Assembly (NCBI RefSeq): GCF_008704425.1
Contig: NZ_CP023696.1
Coordinates: 1,598,501-1,662,500 of the forward strand
Source: Streptomyces fradiae ATCC 10745 = DSM 40063
Lineage (GTDB): Bacteria; Actinomycetota; Actinomycetes; Streptomycetales; Streptomycetaceae
DNA length: 64,000 nt
Direction: 5' to 3'
A program made the translations under genes and the position numbers. This document shows positions 9,075 to 15,724 of this stretch, one piece after another. Position 1 is the first letter of the stretch; each line of letters begins with the position of its first letter. The notes under the pieces are model-generated. The model was not told the DNA's origin, did no database searches, and saw only the letters and a program-made list of their open reading frames with translations.

Positions 9075-11102
9075 GTGGATACGACCCTGCACGACCCGCT
9101 CGTCGGCCGGCTGCTCGACGGCCGCTACCGCGTCGACGCGCGCGTCGCCGTCGGCGGCATGGCCACGGTCTACCGGGCGGTGGACACCCGCCTCGACCGC
9201 GACCTCGCCCTGAAGGTGATGCACCCGTCGCTGGCGACCGACGCGACGTTCGTGGAGCGGTTCATCCGCGAGGCCAAGTCCGTGGCGCGGCTGTCGCACC
9301 CCAACGTGGTCGGCGTCTTCGACCAGGGCGCGGACGGGCCGTACGTGTACCTGGCCATGGAGTACGTCGCCGGGTGCACCCTGCGCGACGTGCTGCGCGA
9401 GCGCGGGGCGCTCTCCCCCCGCGCGGCGCTGGACGTGCTGGAGCCGATGCTGGCGGCCCTGGGCGCCGCGCACCGGGCCGGGCTCGTCCACCGCGACATC
9501 AAGCCGGAGAACGTGCTGATCGGCGACGACGGCCGGGTCAAGGTCGCCGACTTCGGGCTGGTCCGCGCGGTCGGCACGGCCACGCAGACGACCGGCGCGG
9601 TGCTGGGCACCGTGTCGTACCTGGCGCCCGAGCAGATCGAGCACGGCACCGCCGACACCCGCACCGACGTGTACGCGTGCGGGGTCGTGCTGTACGAGAT
9701 GCTGACCGGCGGCAAGCCGCACGGCGGCGACACCCCCGCGCAGGTCCTCTACCAGCACCTGAACAACGACGTCCCGGCCCCGTCGGACGCCGTCCCCGGG
9801 CTGGCGCCCGAGCTGGACGCGCTGGTGGCCGGGGCGACCGCGCGGGACGCCGGGGAGCGCCCGCGCGACGCCGTGGAGCTGCTCTCCCGGACCCGCGCCG
9901 CGCGGTCGGTCCTCGGCGACGCCGCGCTGGACCTGCTGCCGCCCGGCGCGCGCGGCGGGGCCGGGGCGGGCACGGGCGCGGCGGCGGACGGGGCGGGCGC
10001 CGGGCCGGAGGACGTGACGAGCGTCATCGCCCGCCCGGCGGCGCCCGGCCCGGCCGAGGCCGCGCCCGGCTCCGGGGACGTCGAGCACACCAGCCGCCTC
10101 GATGTGCCGCCGGACTCCGGTACGCGCCCGCAGCCGCGCCCCGAACCGCCGGCCGGGCCGGCCGGACCCGGCGGCGCCCGCCGCCGCCTGGCCGCCCTGG
10201 CGTACGGCCCCCGGCGGGGGCTCGTGGCCGCCCTGGCGGCCGTGGCTCTGGTCCTCGGGCTGGGCGCGGGGGTCTGGTACATCAACTCCGGCCAGTTCAC
10301 GCGGGTGCCCACCACGGGCGTGCTCGGCAAGAGCCCGGCCGACGCGGAGCGGCGGCTCGCGGACGAGGGCCTCGCGGTGGGCGCGACGCGCGAGGAGTTC
10401 AGCGGCGCGTACGAGCGGGGCACGGTCATGGCGACGGACCCGGCGCCGGGCGAGCGCATCCGGGGCAACGGCTCCGTGGACCTGGTCATCTCGCGCGGTC
10501 CGGAGATCGTGAAGGTCCCGGACGTGCGGGGCGAGCCGCTGGAGGCCGCCCGGGAGCGGCTGCGGGAGGCGGGCCTGGCCCCCGGCGTGGTCACCCACCG
10601 GTTCGACGCCGGGGTCGAGAAGGGCTCCGTCGTCGTCAGCGACCCGCCGGCCGGCACGGAGCGGTCGCCGGACGCCGCCGTGGCGCTGGTGGTCAGCAGG
10701 GGCGCCCCGATCGAGGTGCCCACCGCGGTCGGGCGCCCGCTGGAGGAGGCCCGTGAGACGCTGACGGACGCCGGGTTCGCGGTGCGGGTCGCCGAGGAGC
10801 GCGTCCACGCGCCCCACCCGGCCGGATCGGTCGCCGCCCAGTCCCTCCCGGCGGGCGCCCGCGCGGCCCAGGGTGACACGGTGACCCTGACGCTCTCCAA
10901 GGGCCCGCGCATGGTCGCCGTACCGGACGTGACGGGCAAGAGCACCGACGAGGCCACGCGGGAGCTGGAGGCGGCGGGCTTCGAGGTGAAGGCCGAGAAG
11001 ACCTTCCCGTACCTCGGGGACACCGTCGGCGGCCAGTCGGTGCCCGGCGGCGAGACGGCCCCCGAGGGCAGCACCGTCACCATCAGGATCAAGGGGATCT
11101 GA
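9075..11102 (+). CDS. Transmembrane Ser/Thr protein kinase with four PASTA domains (PknL/PknB type)
   Basis: A 675-residue receptor kinase. The catalytic domain (about 15-280) has the glycine loop VAVGGMATVYRA, the catalytic loop HRDIKPEN (His139, Asp141), DFG at Asp159 and an activation loop TATQTTGAVLGTVSYLAPEQ. A disordered juxtamembrane region follows, then one membrane helix near 383-403 and four extracellular PASTA repeats, each with the VPDVRG or VPTAVG type opening. PASTA domains sense muropeptides or lipid II. GTG 9075 is chosen over the upstream start because MDTTL-type openings are usual and a -10 box lies just upstream. The likely partner is the Rv2175c-like protein at 4281-4646. 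An AP-endonuclease-like gene follows six bases after. Confidence 0.95.
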   Translation: MDTTLHDPLVGRLLDGRYRVDARVAVGGMATVYRAVDTRLDRDLALKVMHPSLATDATFVERFIREAKSVARLSHPNVVGVFDQGADGPYVYLAMEYVAGCTLRDVLRERGALSPRAALDVLEPMLAALGAAHRAGLVHRDIKPENVLIGDDGRVKVADFGLVRAVGTATQTTGAVLGTVSYLAPEQIEHGTADTRTDVYACGVVLYEMLTGGKPHGGDTPAQVLYQHLNNDVPAPSDAVPGLAPELDALVAGATARDAGERPRDAVELLSRTRAARSVLGDAALDLLPPGARGGAGAGTGAAADGAGAGPEDVTSVIARPAAPGPAEAAPGSGDVEHTSRLDVPPDSGTRPQPRPEPPAGPAGPGGARRRLAALAYGPRRGLVAALAAVALVLGLGAGVWYINSGQFTRVPTTGVLGKSPADAERRLADEGLAVGATREEFSGAYERGTVMATDPAPGERIRGNGSVDLVISRGPEIVKVPDVRGEPLEAARERLREAGLAPGVVTHRFDAGVEKGSVVVSDPPAGTERSPDAAVALVVSRGAPIEVPTAVGRPLEEARETLTDAGFAVRVAEERVHAPHPAGSVAAQSLPAGARAAQGDTVTLTLSKGPRMVAVPDVTGKSTDEATRELEAAGFEVKAEKTFPYLGDTVGGQSVPGGETAPEGSTVTIRIKGI

Positions 11103-11108
11103 CCCGCC

Positions 11109-12227
11109 GTGCTCCCTGCCTCCGACCCCTCCCCCACCGCGGCGGCCCCGTCCTCCACCGGAACGGCGACCCCCACCGCGGCGGCCCCGCCCTCCACCGG
11201 AGCGGCGACCCCGACCGCGGCGGCGCGGCCGGCCACCGCGGCGGCGACCGCCGCCGTGCCGGCGCCGCGGCCCGCCGGGGCGGCGCCCCGTCCCGCCCGT
11301 GCCGGCTCCGGGCGGCGCCTCGTGGGCGCCCATGTCGCGGTGGCCGGCGGGCTGGCCACCACCGGTCTGGCCGCCGCCCGGCGGCTCGGCGCCGAGGCCG
11401 TGCAGGTCTTCGTCGCCAATCCGCGCGGCTGGGCGACCCCGGCCGGCGACCCGGCGCAGGACGAGCTGTTCCGCGAGCGGTGCGCCGAGGCGGGGATCCC
11501 CGCGTACGTGCACGCCCCGTACCTGATCAACTTCGGCTCGCACACCGAGGCGACCGCGGAGCGGTCCGTGGAGTCGCTGCGGCACTCGCTGCGCCGGGCC
11601 CGCGCGATCGGCGCGCTGGGCGTGGTCGTGCACACCGGGTCGGCGACCGGCGGGCGGCCTCGCGAGGTGGCGCTCGCACAGGTGCGGGAGCGGATGCTGC
11701 CGCTGCTGGACGAGCTGACCCACCCCGGCGACCCGTTCCTGCTGCTGGAGCCGACGGCCGGGCAGGGGTCGTCGCTGTGCTCCCGGACCCGGGACCTCGG
11801 GCCGTACTTCGAGGCGCTCGACCGCCACCCGATGCTCGGCGTCTGCCTGGACACCTGCCACGTGTTCGCGGCGGGCCACGACCTGGCCGCGGCCGACGGG
11901 GTGGGCAGGACCCTGGACCTGCTGGTGGAGGCGGTCGGCGAGGGCCGGCTGAAGCTCGTCCACGCCAACGACTCGAAGGACGTGGCCGGGGCGCGCAAGG
12001 ACCGGCACGCCAACATCGGCGCCGGGCACATCGGCGAGGAGCCGTTCCGGGAGCTGCTGCGGCATCCCGCGACCGAGGGCGTGCCGCTGGTCGTCGAGAC
12101 GCCCGGCGGCGAGGAGCGGCACGCCGAGGACGTGGCGCGGCTGAAGCGGCTGCGGGACGAGCCGGACCGCCCGCGCCCCGCCGGCGCCCCCGCGGCGGCC
12201 ACCCGGCCCGCGGGGCACCCCTGCTGA
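11109..12227 (+). CDS. Deoxyribonuclease IV / AP-endonuclease family (Nfo-like)
   Basis: The core from about residue 68 is an Nfo-type TIM barrel: VGAHVAVAGGLATTGLAAA, VQVFVANPRGW, YVHAPYLINFGS, VVVHTGSATG, LLEPTAGQG, GVCLDTCHVFAAGHDL and LVHANDSKD carry the His, Glu and Asp residues that bind the three zinc ions; RHANIGAGHIGEE and VVETPG complete the site. Family members incise at abasic DNA sites. The first 65 residues are an Ala/Thr/Pro-rich extension with STGTATPTAAAP-type repeats, unusual for the family; a later start is not obvious. GTG start six bases after the kinase stop, so probably co-transcribed; the two products have no known link. Confidence 0.85.
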   Translation: MLPASDPSPTAAAPSSTGTATPTAAAPPSTGAATPTAAARPATAAATAAVPAPRPAGAAPRPARAGSGRRLVGAHVAVAGGLATTGLAAARRLGAEAVQVFVANPRGWATPAGDPAQDELFRERCAEAGIPAYVHAPYLINFGSHTEATAERSVESLRHSLRRARAIGALGVVVHTGSATGGRPREVALAQVRERMLPLLDELTHPGDPFLLLEPTAGQGSSLCSRTRDLGPYFEALDRHPMLGVCLDTCHVFAAGHDLAAADGVGRTLDLLVEAVGEGRLKLVHANDSKDVAGARKDRHANIGAGHIGEEPFRELLRHPATEGVPLVVETPGGEERHAEDVARLKRLRDEPDRPRPAGAPAAATRPAGHPC

Positions 12228-12237
12228 GGGGTACGGG

Positions 12238-12870
12238 TCAGAGCTCCGGGCCGTCGCCCGGCTCCTCCTGGTACGAGTAGCGCTGCTCGGCCCAGGGGTC
12301 GCCGATGTTGTGGTAGCCGCGCTCCTCCCAGAAGCCCCGGCGGTCGGCGGTCATGTACTCGACGCCGCGGACCCACTTGGGGCCCTTCCAGGCGTACAGG
12401 TGGGGCACGATCAGCCGGAGCGGGAAGCCGTGCTCGGCGGTGAGCAGCTCGCCGTCCTTGTGGGTGGCGAAGATCGCCTGCTCGGAGGCGAAGTCCGCCA
12501 GCCGCAGGTTCGCGCTGTAGCCGTACTCGGCCCACACCATCACATGGGTGACACCGGGCGCCGGGGGCGCGAGCTCCAGCACCGTGCGCGCGGGGACACC
12601 CCCCCATTCGGCCCCGAGCATGCTGAACTTCGTGACGCAGTGCAGATCGGCGACGACGGTCGAGAACGGGAGCGCCGTGAACTCCTCGTGGCTCCAGCAG
12701 TGCTTCCCGCCGTCCGCCGTGGCGCCGAAGACCCGGAACTCCCACCGCTCGGGCCGGAACTTCGGCACGGGCCCGTAGTGGGTGACCGGCCAGCCGCGCT
12801 GCAGACGCTGCCCCGGCGGAAGCGTGGACTCCCCTGCTGCCCGGTGTTCCGCGCTCTCCGGCTGACCCAT
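12238..12870 (-). CDS. Sulfite-oxidase-like molybdopterin oxidoreductase
   Basis: A 210-residue protein with the fold of the sulfite oxidase/MsrP catalytic domain. It shows PVTHYGPVPKFRPERWEFRV at the N-terminus and the molybdenum-ligand cysteine in DLHCVTKFS, followed by WGGVPARTVLEL and FPLRLIVPHLYAWKGPKWV. There is no Tat signal and no heme or dimerisation domain, so it is a short cytoplasmic member; substrate unknown. It is convergent with the DNase IV-like gene (10 bp apart) and divergent from bfr. Confidence 0.85.
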   Translation of the reverse strand: MGQPESAEHRAAGESTLPPGQRLQRGWPVTHYGPVPKFRPERWEFRVFGATADGGKHCWSHEEFTALPFSTVVADLHCVTKFSMLGAEWGGVPARTVLELAPPAPGVTHVMVWAEYGYSANLRLADFASEQAIFATHKDGELLTAEHGFPLRLIVPHLYAWKGPKWVRGVEYMTADRRGFWEERGYHNIGDPWAEQRYSYQEEPGDGPEL

Positions 12871-13022
12871 GGCTCAATGGTGACAGACCGGGAGGGGTGG
12901 TCACGACCGGGGTGTGGGGCTAATCGGGCATGTCCTACTAAGCATTGACTTACTGGACGGCCTCCGCCGGCGGTGCGAGGATGCGCCCATCCAGCCCTTC
13001 GCCCGTGGAAGGAGCCTCTGCG

Positions 13023-13502
13023 ATGCAGGGCGACCCCGAGGTCATCGAGTTCCTCAACGAGCAGCTGACCGCCGAGCTGACCGCGATCAACCAGTACTTC
13101 CTGCACGCCAAGATGCAGGAGAACAACGGGTGGACGAAGCTCGCGAAGTACACCCGCGCGGAGTCCTTCGACGAGATGAAGCACGCCGAGGTGCTCACCG
13201 ACCGCATCCTGTTCCTGGAGGGCCTGCCGAACTACCAGCGGCTCTTCCACGTCCGCGTGGGCCAGTCGGTCACGGAGATGTTCCAGGCGGACCGCGAGAT
13301 CGAGGTCGAGGCGATCGACCGGCTGCGGCGCGGCATCGAGGTGATGCGCGCCAAGGGCGACATCACCTCGGCCAACATCTTCGAGTCGATCCTCGCCGAC
13401 GAGGAGCACCACATCGACTACCTGGACACGCAGCTGGAGCTGGTGCAGAGGCTCGGCGAGTCGCTGTACCTGTCCACGATCATCGAGCAGCCGGAGGGGT
13501 AG
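13023..13502 (+). CDS. bfr: Bacterioferritin
   Basis: Bfr forms a 24-subunit heme-containing shell that oxidises and stores iron. The 159-residue protein matches the family at full length: MQGDPEVIEFLNEQLTAELT, ferroxidase residues Glu18 and Glu51/His54 (FDEMKHAEV), LPNYQRL, and DEEHHIDYL with Glu127/His130. Met52 is the heme ligand. The ATG at 13023 has AAGGAG eight bases upstream; earlier in-frame starts lack a site. The partner ferredoxin gene bfd lies 97 bp downstream in the opposite direction, so the two face each other with a hairpin between. No iron box is visible in front of bfr. Confidence 0.97.
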   Translation: MQGDPEVIEFLNEQLTAELTAINQYFLHAKMQENNGWTKLAKYTRAESFDEMKHAEVLTDRILFLEGLPNYQRLFHVRVGQSVTEMFQADREIEVEAIDRLRRGIEVMRAKGDITSANIFESILADEEHHIDYLDTQLELVQRLGESLYLSTIIEQPEG

Positions 13503-13566
13503 GCGGCGACGCCCCGGGCAGCCGGACCCCGCAGGACCCGCGGGACCGCCGCCGGACCACAGGGCC

Positions 13567-13586
13567 GCCCGGCCCTTGGGCCGGGC
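13567..13586. terminator. Hairpin between convergent bfr and bfd
   Basis: gcccggccc (13567-13575) pairs perfectly with gggccgggc (13578-13586). No T-run follows on either strand, as is common in Streptomyces. It lies between convergent genes and could stop both. Confidence 0.55.
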
Positions 13587-13599
13587 CTCCCTGGGGGCG

Positions 13600-13869
13600 C
13601 TACGCCGCTTCCGGGAGCCCGGACAGGACGGGCTCGCCCCGGCCCGCGAGGTCGTTCGCGCCCGCCAGGCCGCCCTGGAGCGCGGGCTCGCGCCGCGGGG
13701 AGGCGCCCCGGCCGAGGATGGCCTGGATGCGGCGGACGCACGAGCCGCAGTCGGTGCCCGCTTTGCAGGCCGACGCGATCTGGCGCGGGGTGCAGGCGCC
13801 CGCCTCCGCGTGTTCCTTGACCTGCGTCTCGGTGATACCGAAGCACGAGCACACGTACACGCGGGCCAC
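13600..13869 (-). CDS. bfd: Bacterioferritin-associated ferredoxin
   Basis: Bfd is a [2Fe-2S] protein that binds bacterioferritin and passes electrons to its heme so that stored iron is released. The cysteine pattern is complete: CSC at the N-terminus (VYVCSCFGITETQVKEH) and CGSC at about residues 41-44 (AGTDCGSCVRR). The 89-residue length includes a 30-residue C-terminal tail beyond the usual fold. An iron-box sequence sits 42-60 bases upstream of the ATG, so the gene should be turned on when iron is short, which is when the store is emptied. The in-frame ATG has a GGGAGG site upstream. Confidence 0.95.
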   Translation of the reverse strand: MARVYVCSCFGITETQVKEHAEAGACTPRQIASACKAGTDCGSCVRRIQAILGRGASPRREPALQGGLAGANDLAGRGEPVLSGLPEAA

Positions 13870-13910
13870 CTCCCTGCAGGTCGTCGGGCCGAAGCCCCCC
13901 GCTTGGTCGG

Positions 13911-13929
13911 TGAGGCTAACCTAACCTTA
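13911..13929 (-). promoter_or_regulatory. DmdR/IdeR iron box upstream of bfd
   Basis: On the minus strand the 19-mer taaggttaggttagcctca matches the IdeR/DtxR consensus ttaggttaggctaacctaa at 15 of 19 positions, including the ttag and gcc core steps. It covers the place where the bfd promoter should be. Confidence 0.8.
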
Positions 13930-13977
13930 CCCACCGGGTGCGGTGCGGGAAAGGCCGGGTGGGCCGGAAGAGCGCGA

Positions 13978-14008
13978 AGGGGCGCGGATCACATGGATCC
14001 GCGCCCCT
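13978..14008 (-). terminator. Terminator of aroH
   Basis: A twelve-base perfect stem: ggggcgcggatc (13979-13990) pairs with gatccgcgcccc (13996-14007), with a five-base loop acatg. It lies 58 bases after the DAHP synthase stop and isolates bfd from read-through. Confidence 0.8.
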
Positions 14009-14065
14009 CCGCGCTGTGCACGGCGCCTTCCGGCCGGGATCACCCCCGGCCGGCGGCCCGGGAGG

Positions 14066-15421
14066 TCACTGGGACCGGTACATCTCGGCCACCAGGAACG
14101 CCAGGTCCAGCGACTGACTGCGGTTGAGCCGCGGGTCGCAGGCCGTCTCGTACCGCTGGTGCAGGTCGTCGACGAAGATCTCGTCGCCGCCGCCCACGCA
14201 CTCGGTGACGTCGTCGCCGGTCAGCTCCACGTGGATGCCGCCCGGGTGGGTGCCGAGCGCCTTGTGGACCTCGAAGAAGCCCTTGACCTCGTCCAGCACG
14301 TCGTCGAAGCGGCGCGTCTTGTGGCCGGAGGCCGCCTCGAAGGTGTTGCCGTGCATCGGGTCGGTGACCCAGGCGACGGTCGCGCCGGAGGCGGTGACCT
14401 TCTCGACCAGCTCGGGCAGCTTGTCGCGGACCTTGTCGGCGCCCATGCGGACGATGAAGGTCAGCCGGCCGGGCTCGCGCTCCGGGTCCAGGCGGTCGAT
14501 GTAGGTGAGCGCTTCGTCCACCGAGGTGGTCGGGCCGAGCTTGATGCCGATCGGGTTGCGGATCCGGGACGCGAACTCGATGTGGGCGTGGTCGAGCTGG
14601 CGCGTGCGCTCGCCGATCCACACCATGTGGGCCGACGTGTCGTACAGGTCGCCGGTGCGCGAGTCGACGCGGGTCAGCGCCGTCTCGTAGTCGAGCAGGA
14701 GCGCCTCGTGGGAGGCGAAGAACTCGACCGTGCGGAACTCGGCCGGGTCCGTGCCGCACGCCTTCATGAAGTTGAGGGCGTTGTCGATCTCGCGGGCCAG
14801 CTGCTCGTACCGCTGCCCGGACGGCGACGACTTCACGAAGTCCTGGTTCCAGGCGTGCACCTGGCGCAGGTCGGCGTAGCCGCCGGTGGTGAAGGCGCGG
14901 ACCAGGTTCAGCGTCGAGGCGGACGCCTGGTACAAGCGCTTGAGGCGCTGCGGGTCCGGGACGCGGGCCTCCTCGGTGAACTCGAAGCCGTTGACGGAGT
15001 CGCCGCGGTACGTCGGCAGGGTCACCCCGTCGCGGGTCTCGGTGGGCTTGGAGCGCGGCTTGGAGTACTGGCCGGCGATCCGGCCCACCTTCACGACGGG
15101 CACGGAGGCGGCGTACGTCAGCACGGCGCCCATCTGGAGGAGCGTCTTCAGCTTGGCCCGGATGTCCTCGGCGCCGACGGCGTCGAAGGACTCCGCGCAG
15201 TCGCCGCCCTGGAGGAGGAACGCCTCACCCCGGGCGACGGCCCCCATGCGGGCGCGCAGCTGGTCGCACTCGCCCGCGAAGACGAGCGGCGGATACGACT
15301 CGAGGTCGGCGATCACATCGCGCAGAGCCTCGGCATCCGGGTACTCGGGCTGCTGCGCCGCGGGCAGGTCTCGCCAGGTCGCCTTGGCGGCGACGGCGTG
15401 GGTGTCAGCGTTCACGGTCAC
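14066..15421 (-). CDS. aroH: Class II 3-deoxy-7-phosphoheptulonate (DAHP) synthase
   Basis: The enzyme condenses PEP and erythrose-4-phosphate, the first step of the shikimate pathway. The 451-residue length and sequence are those of the type II (plant/Actinobacteria) family: LVFAGECDQLRARMGAVARG, FLLQGGDCAESFD, GRIAGQYSKPRSKPTE, SHEALLLDYETALTR, VGIKLGP-like IGIKLGPTTSV and VTDPMHGNT with metal-binding Cys, His, Glu and Asp. GTG start at 15421; a second GTG two codons later is possible. M. tuberculosis aroG occupies the equivalent place after its PASTA kinase. It supplies the chorismate used by trpEG 3.4 kb away. A strong terminator follows the gene. Confidence 0.96.
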   Translation of the reverse strand: MTVNADTHAVAAKATWRDLPAAQQPEYPDAEALRDVIADLESYPPLVFAGECDQLRARMGAVARGEAFLLQGGDCAESFDAVGAEDIRAKLKTLLQMGAVLTYAASVPVVKVGRIAGQYSKPRSKPTETRDGVTLPTYRGDSVNGFEFTEEARVPDPQRLKRLYQASASTLNLVRAFTTGGYADLRQVHAWNQDFVKSSPSGQRYEQLAREIDNALNFMKACGTDPAEFRTVEFFASHEALLLDYETALTRVDSRTGDLYDTSAHMVWIGERTRQLDHAHIEFASRIRNPIGIKLGPTTSVDEALTYIDRLDPEREPGRLTFIVRMGADKVRDKLPELVEKVTASGATVAWVTDPMHGNTFEAASGHKTRRFDDVLDEVKGFFEVHKALGTHPGGIHVELTGDDVTECVGGGDEIFVDDLHQRYETACDPRLNRSQSLDLAFLVAEMYRSQ

Positions 15422-15724
15422 CCCGACAACATTACGCGCTCGGGACAGATGGCCACGTACACGATCAGAAAGTGAGACGGCGGGCTCCGCGGGCCGGTCG
15501 TCCGCCCCGGCCGGCCCCGCCCCGGCCGATCACCCGCCCCGGTCGCCCGCCCCGGTCACCCGCCGTCCGGCCGCCGTCCGGCCGCCCACCCGCCCGGTGG
15601 GCGGCCGGGCGCGCGCCGTCGCGGCGAGCCGGGCGAACCACTCGCACACGGGTTTGGTAACGTCACGCGTCCTTGAAGCTTGAACCGTACATGCAGCCTC
15701 CAACTGCGCATCCAGGGGTGGGAC
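15422..15724. other. Intergenic region between divergent aroH and amidase genes
   Basis: No gene. The left part is very GC-rich with short direct repeats of cgcccggtc type. The right part (15640-15700) is less GC-rich, contains ggtttggtaacgtcacgcg, and probably holds the amidase promoter, but no convincing -35/-10 pair could be fixed. Confidence 0.5.

Noticed and set aside
12945..13022. Longer bacterioferritin starting at 12945
   Set aside because: The ATG at 13023 has the ribosome site and gives Met52 at the heme-ligand position.
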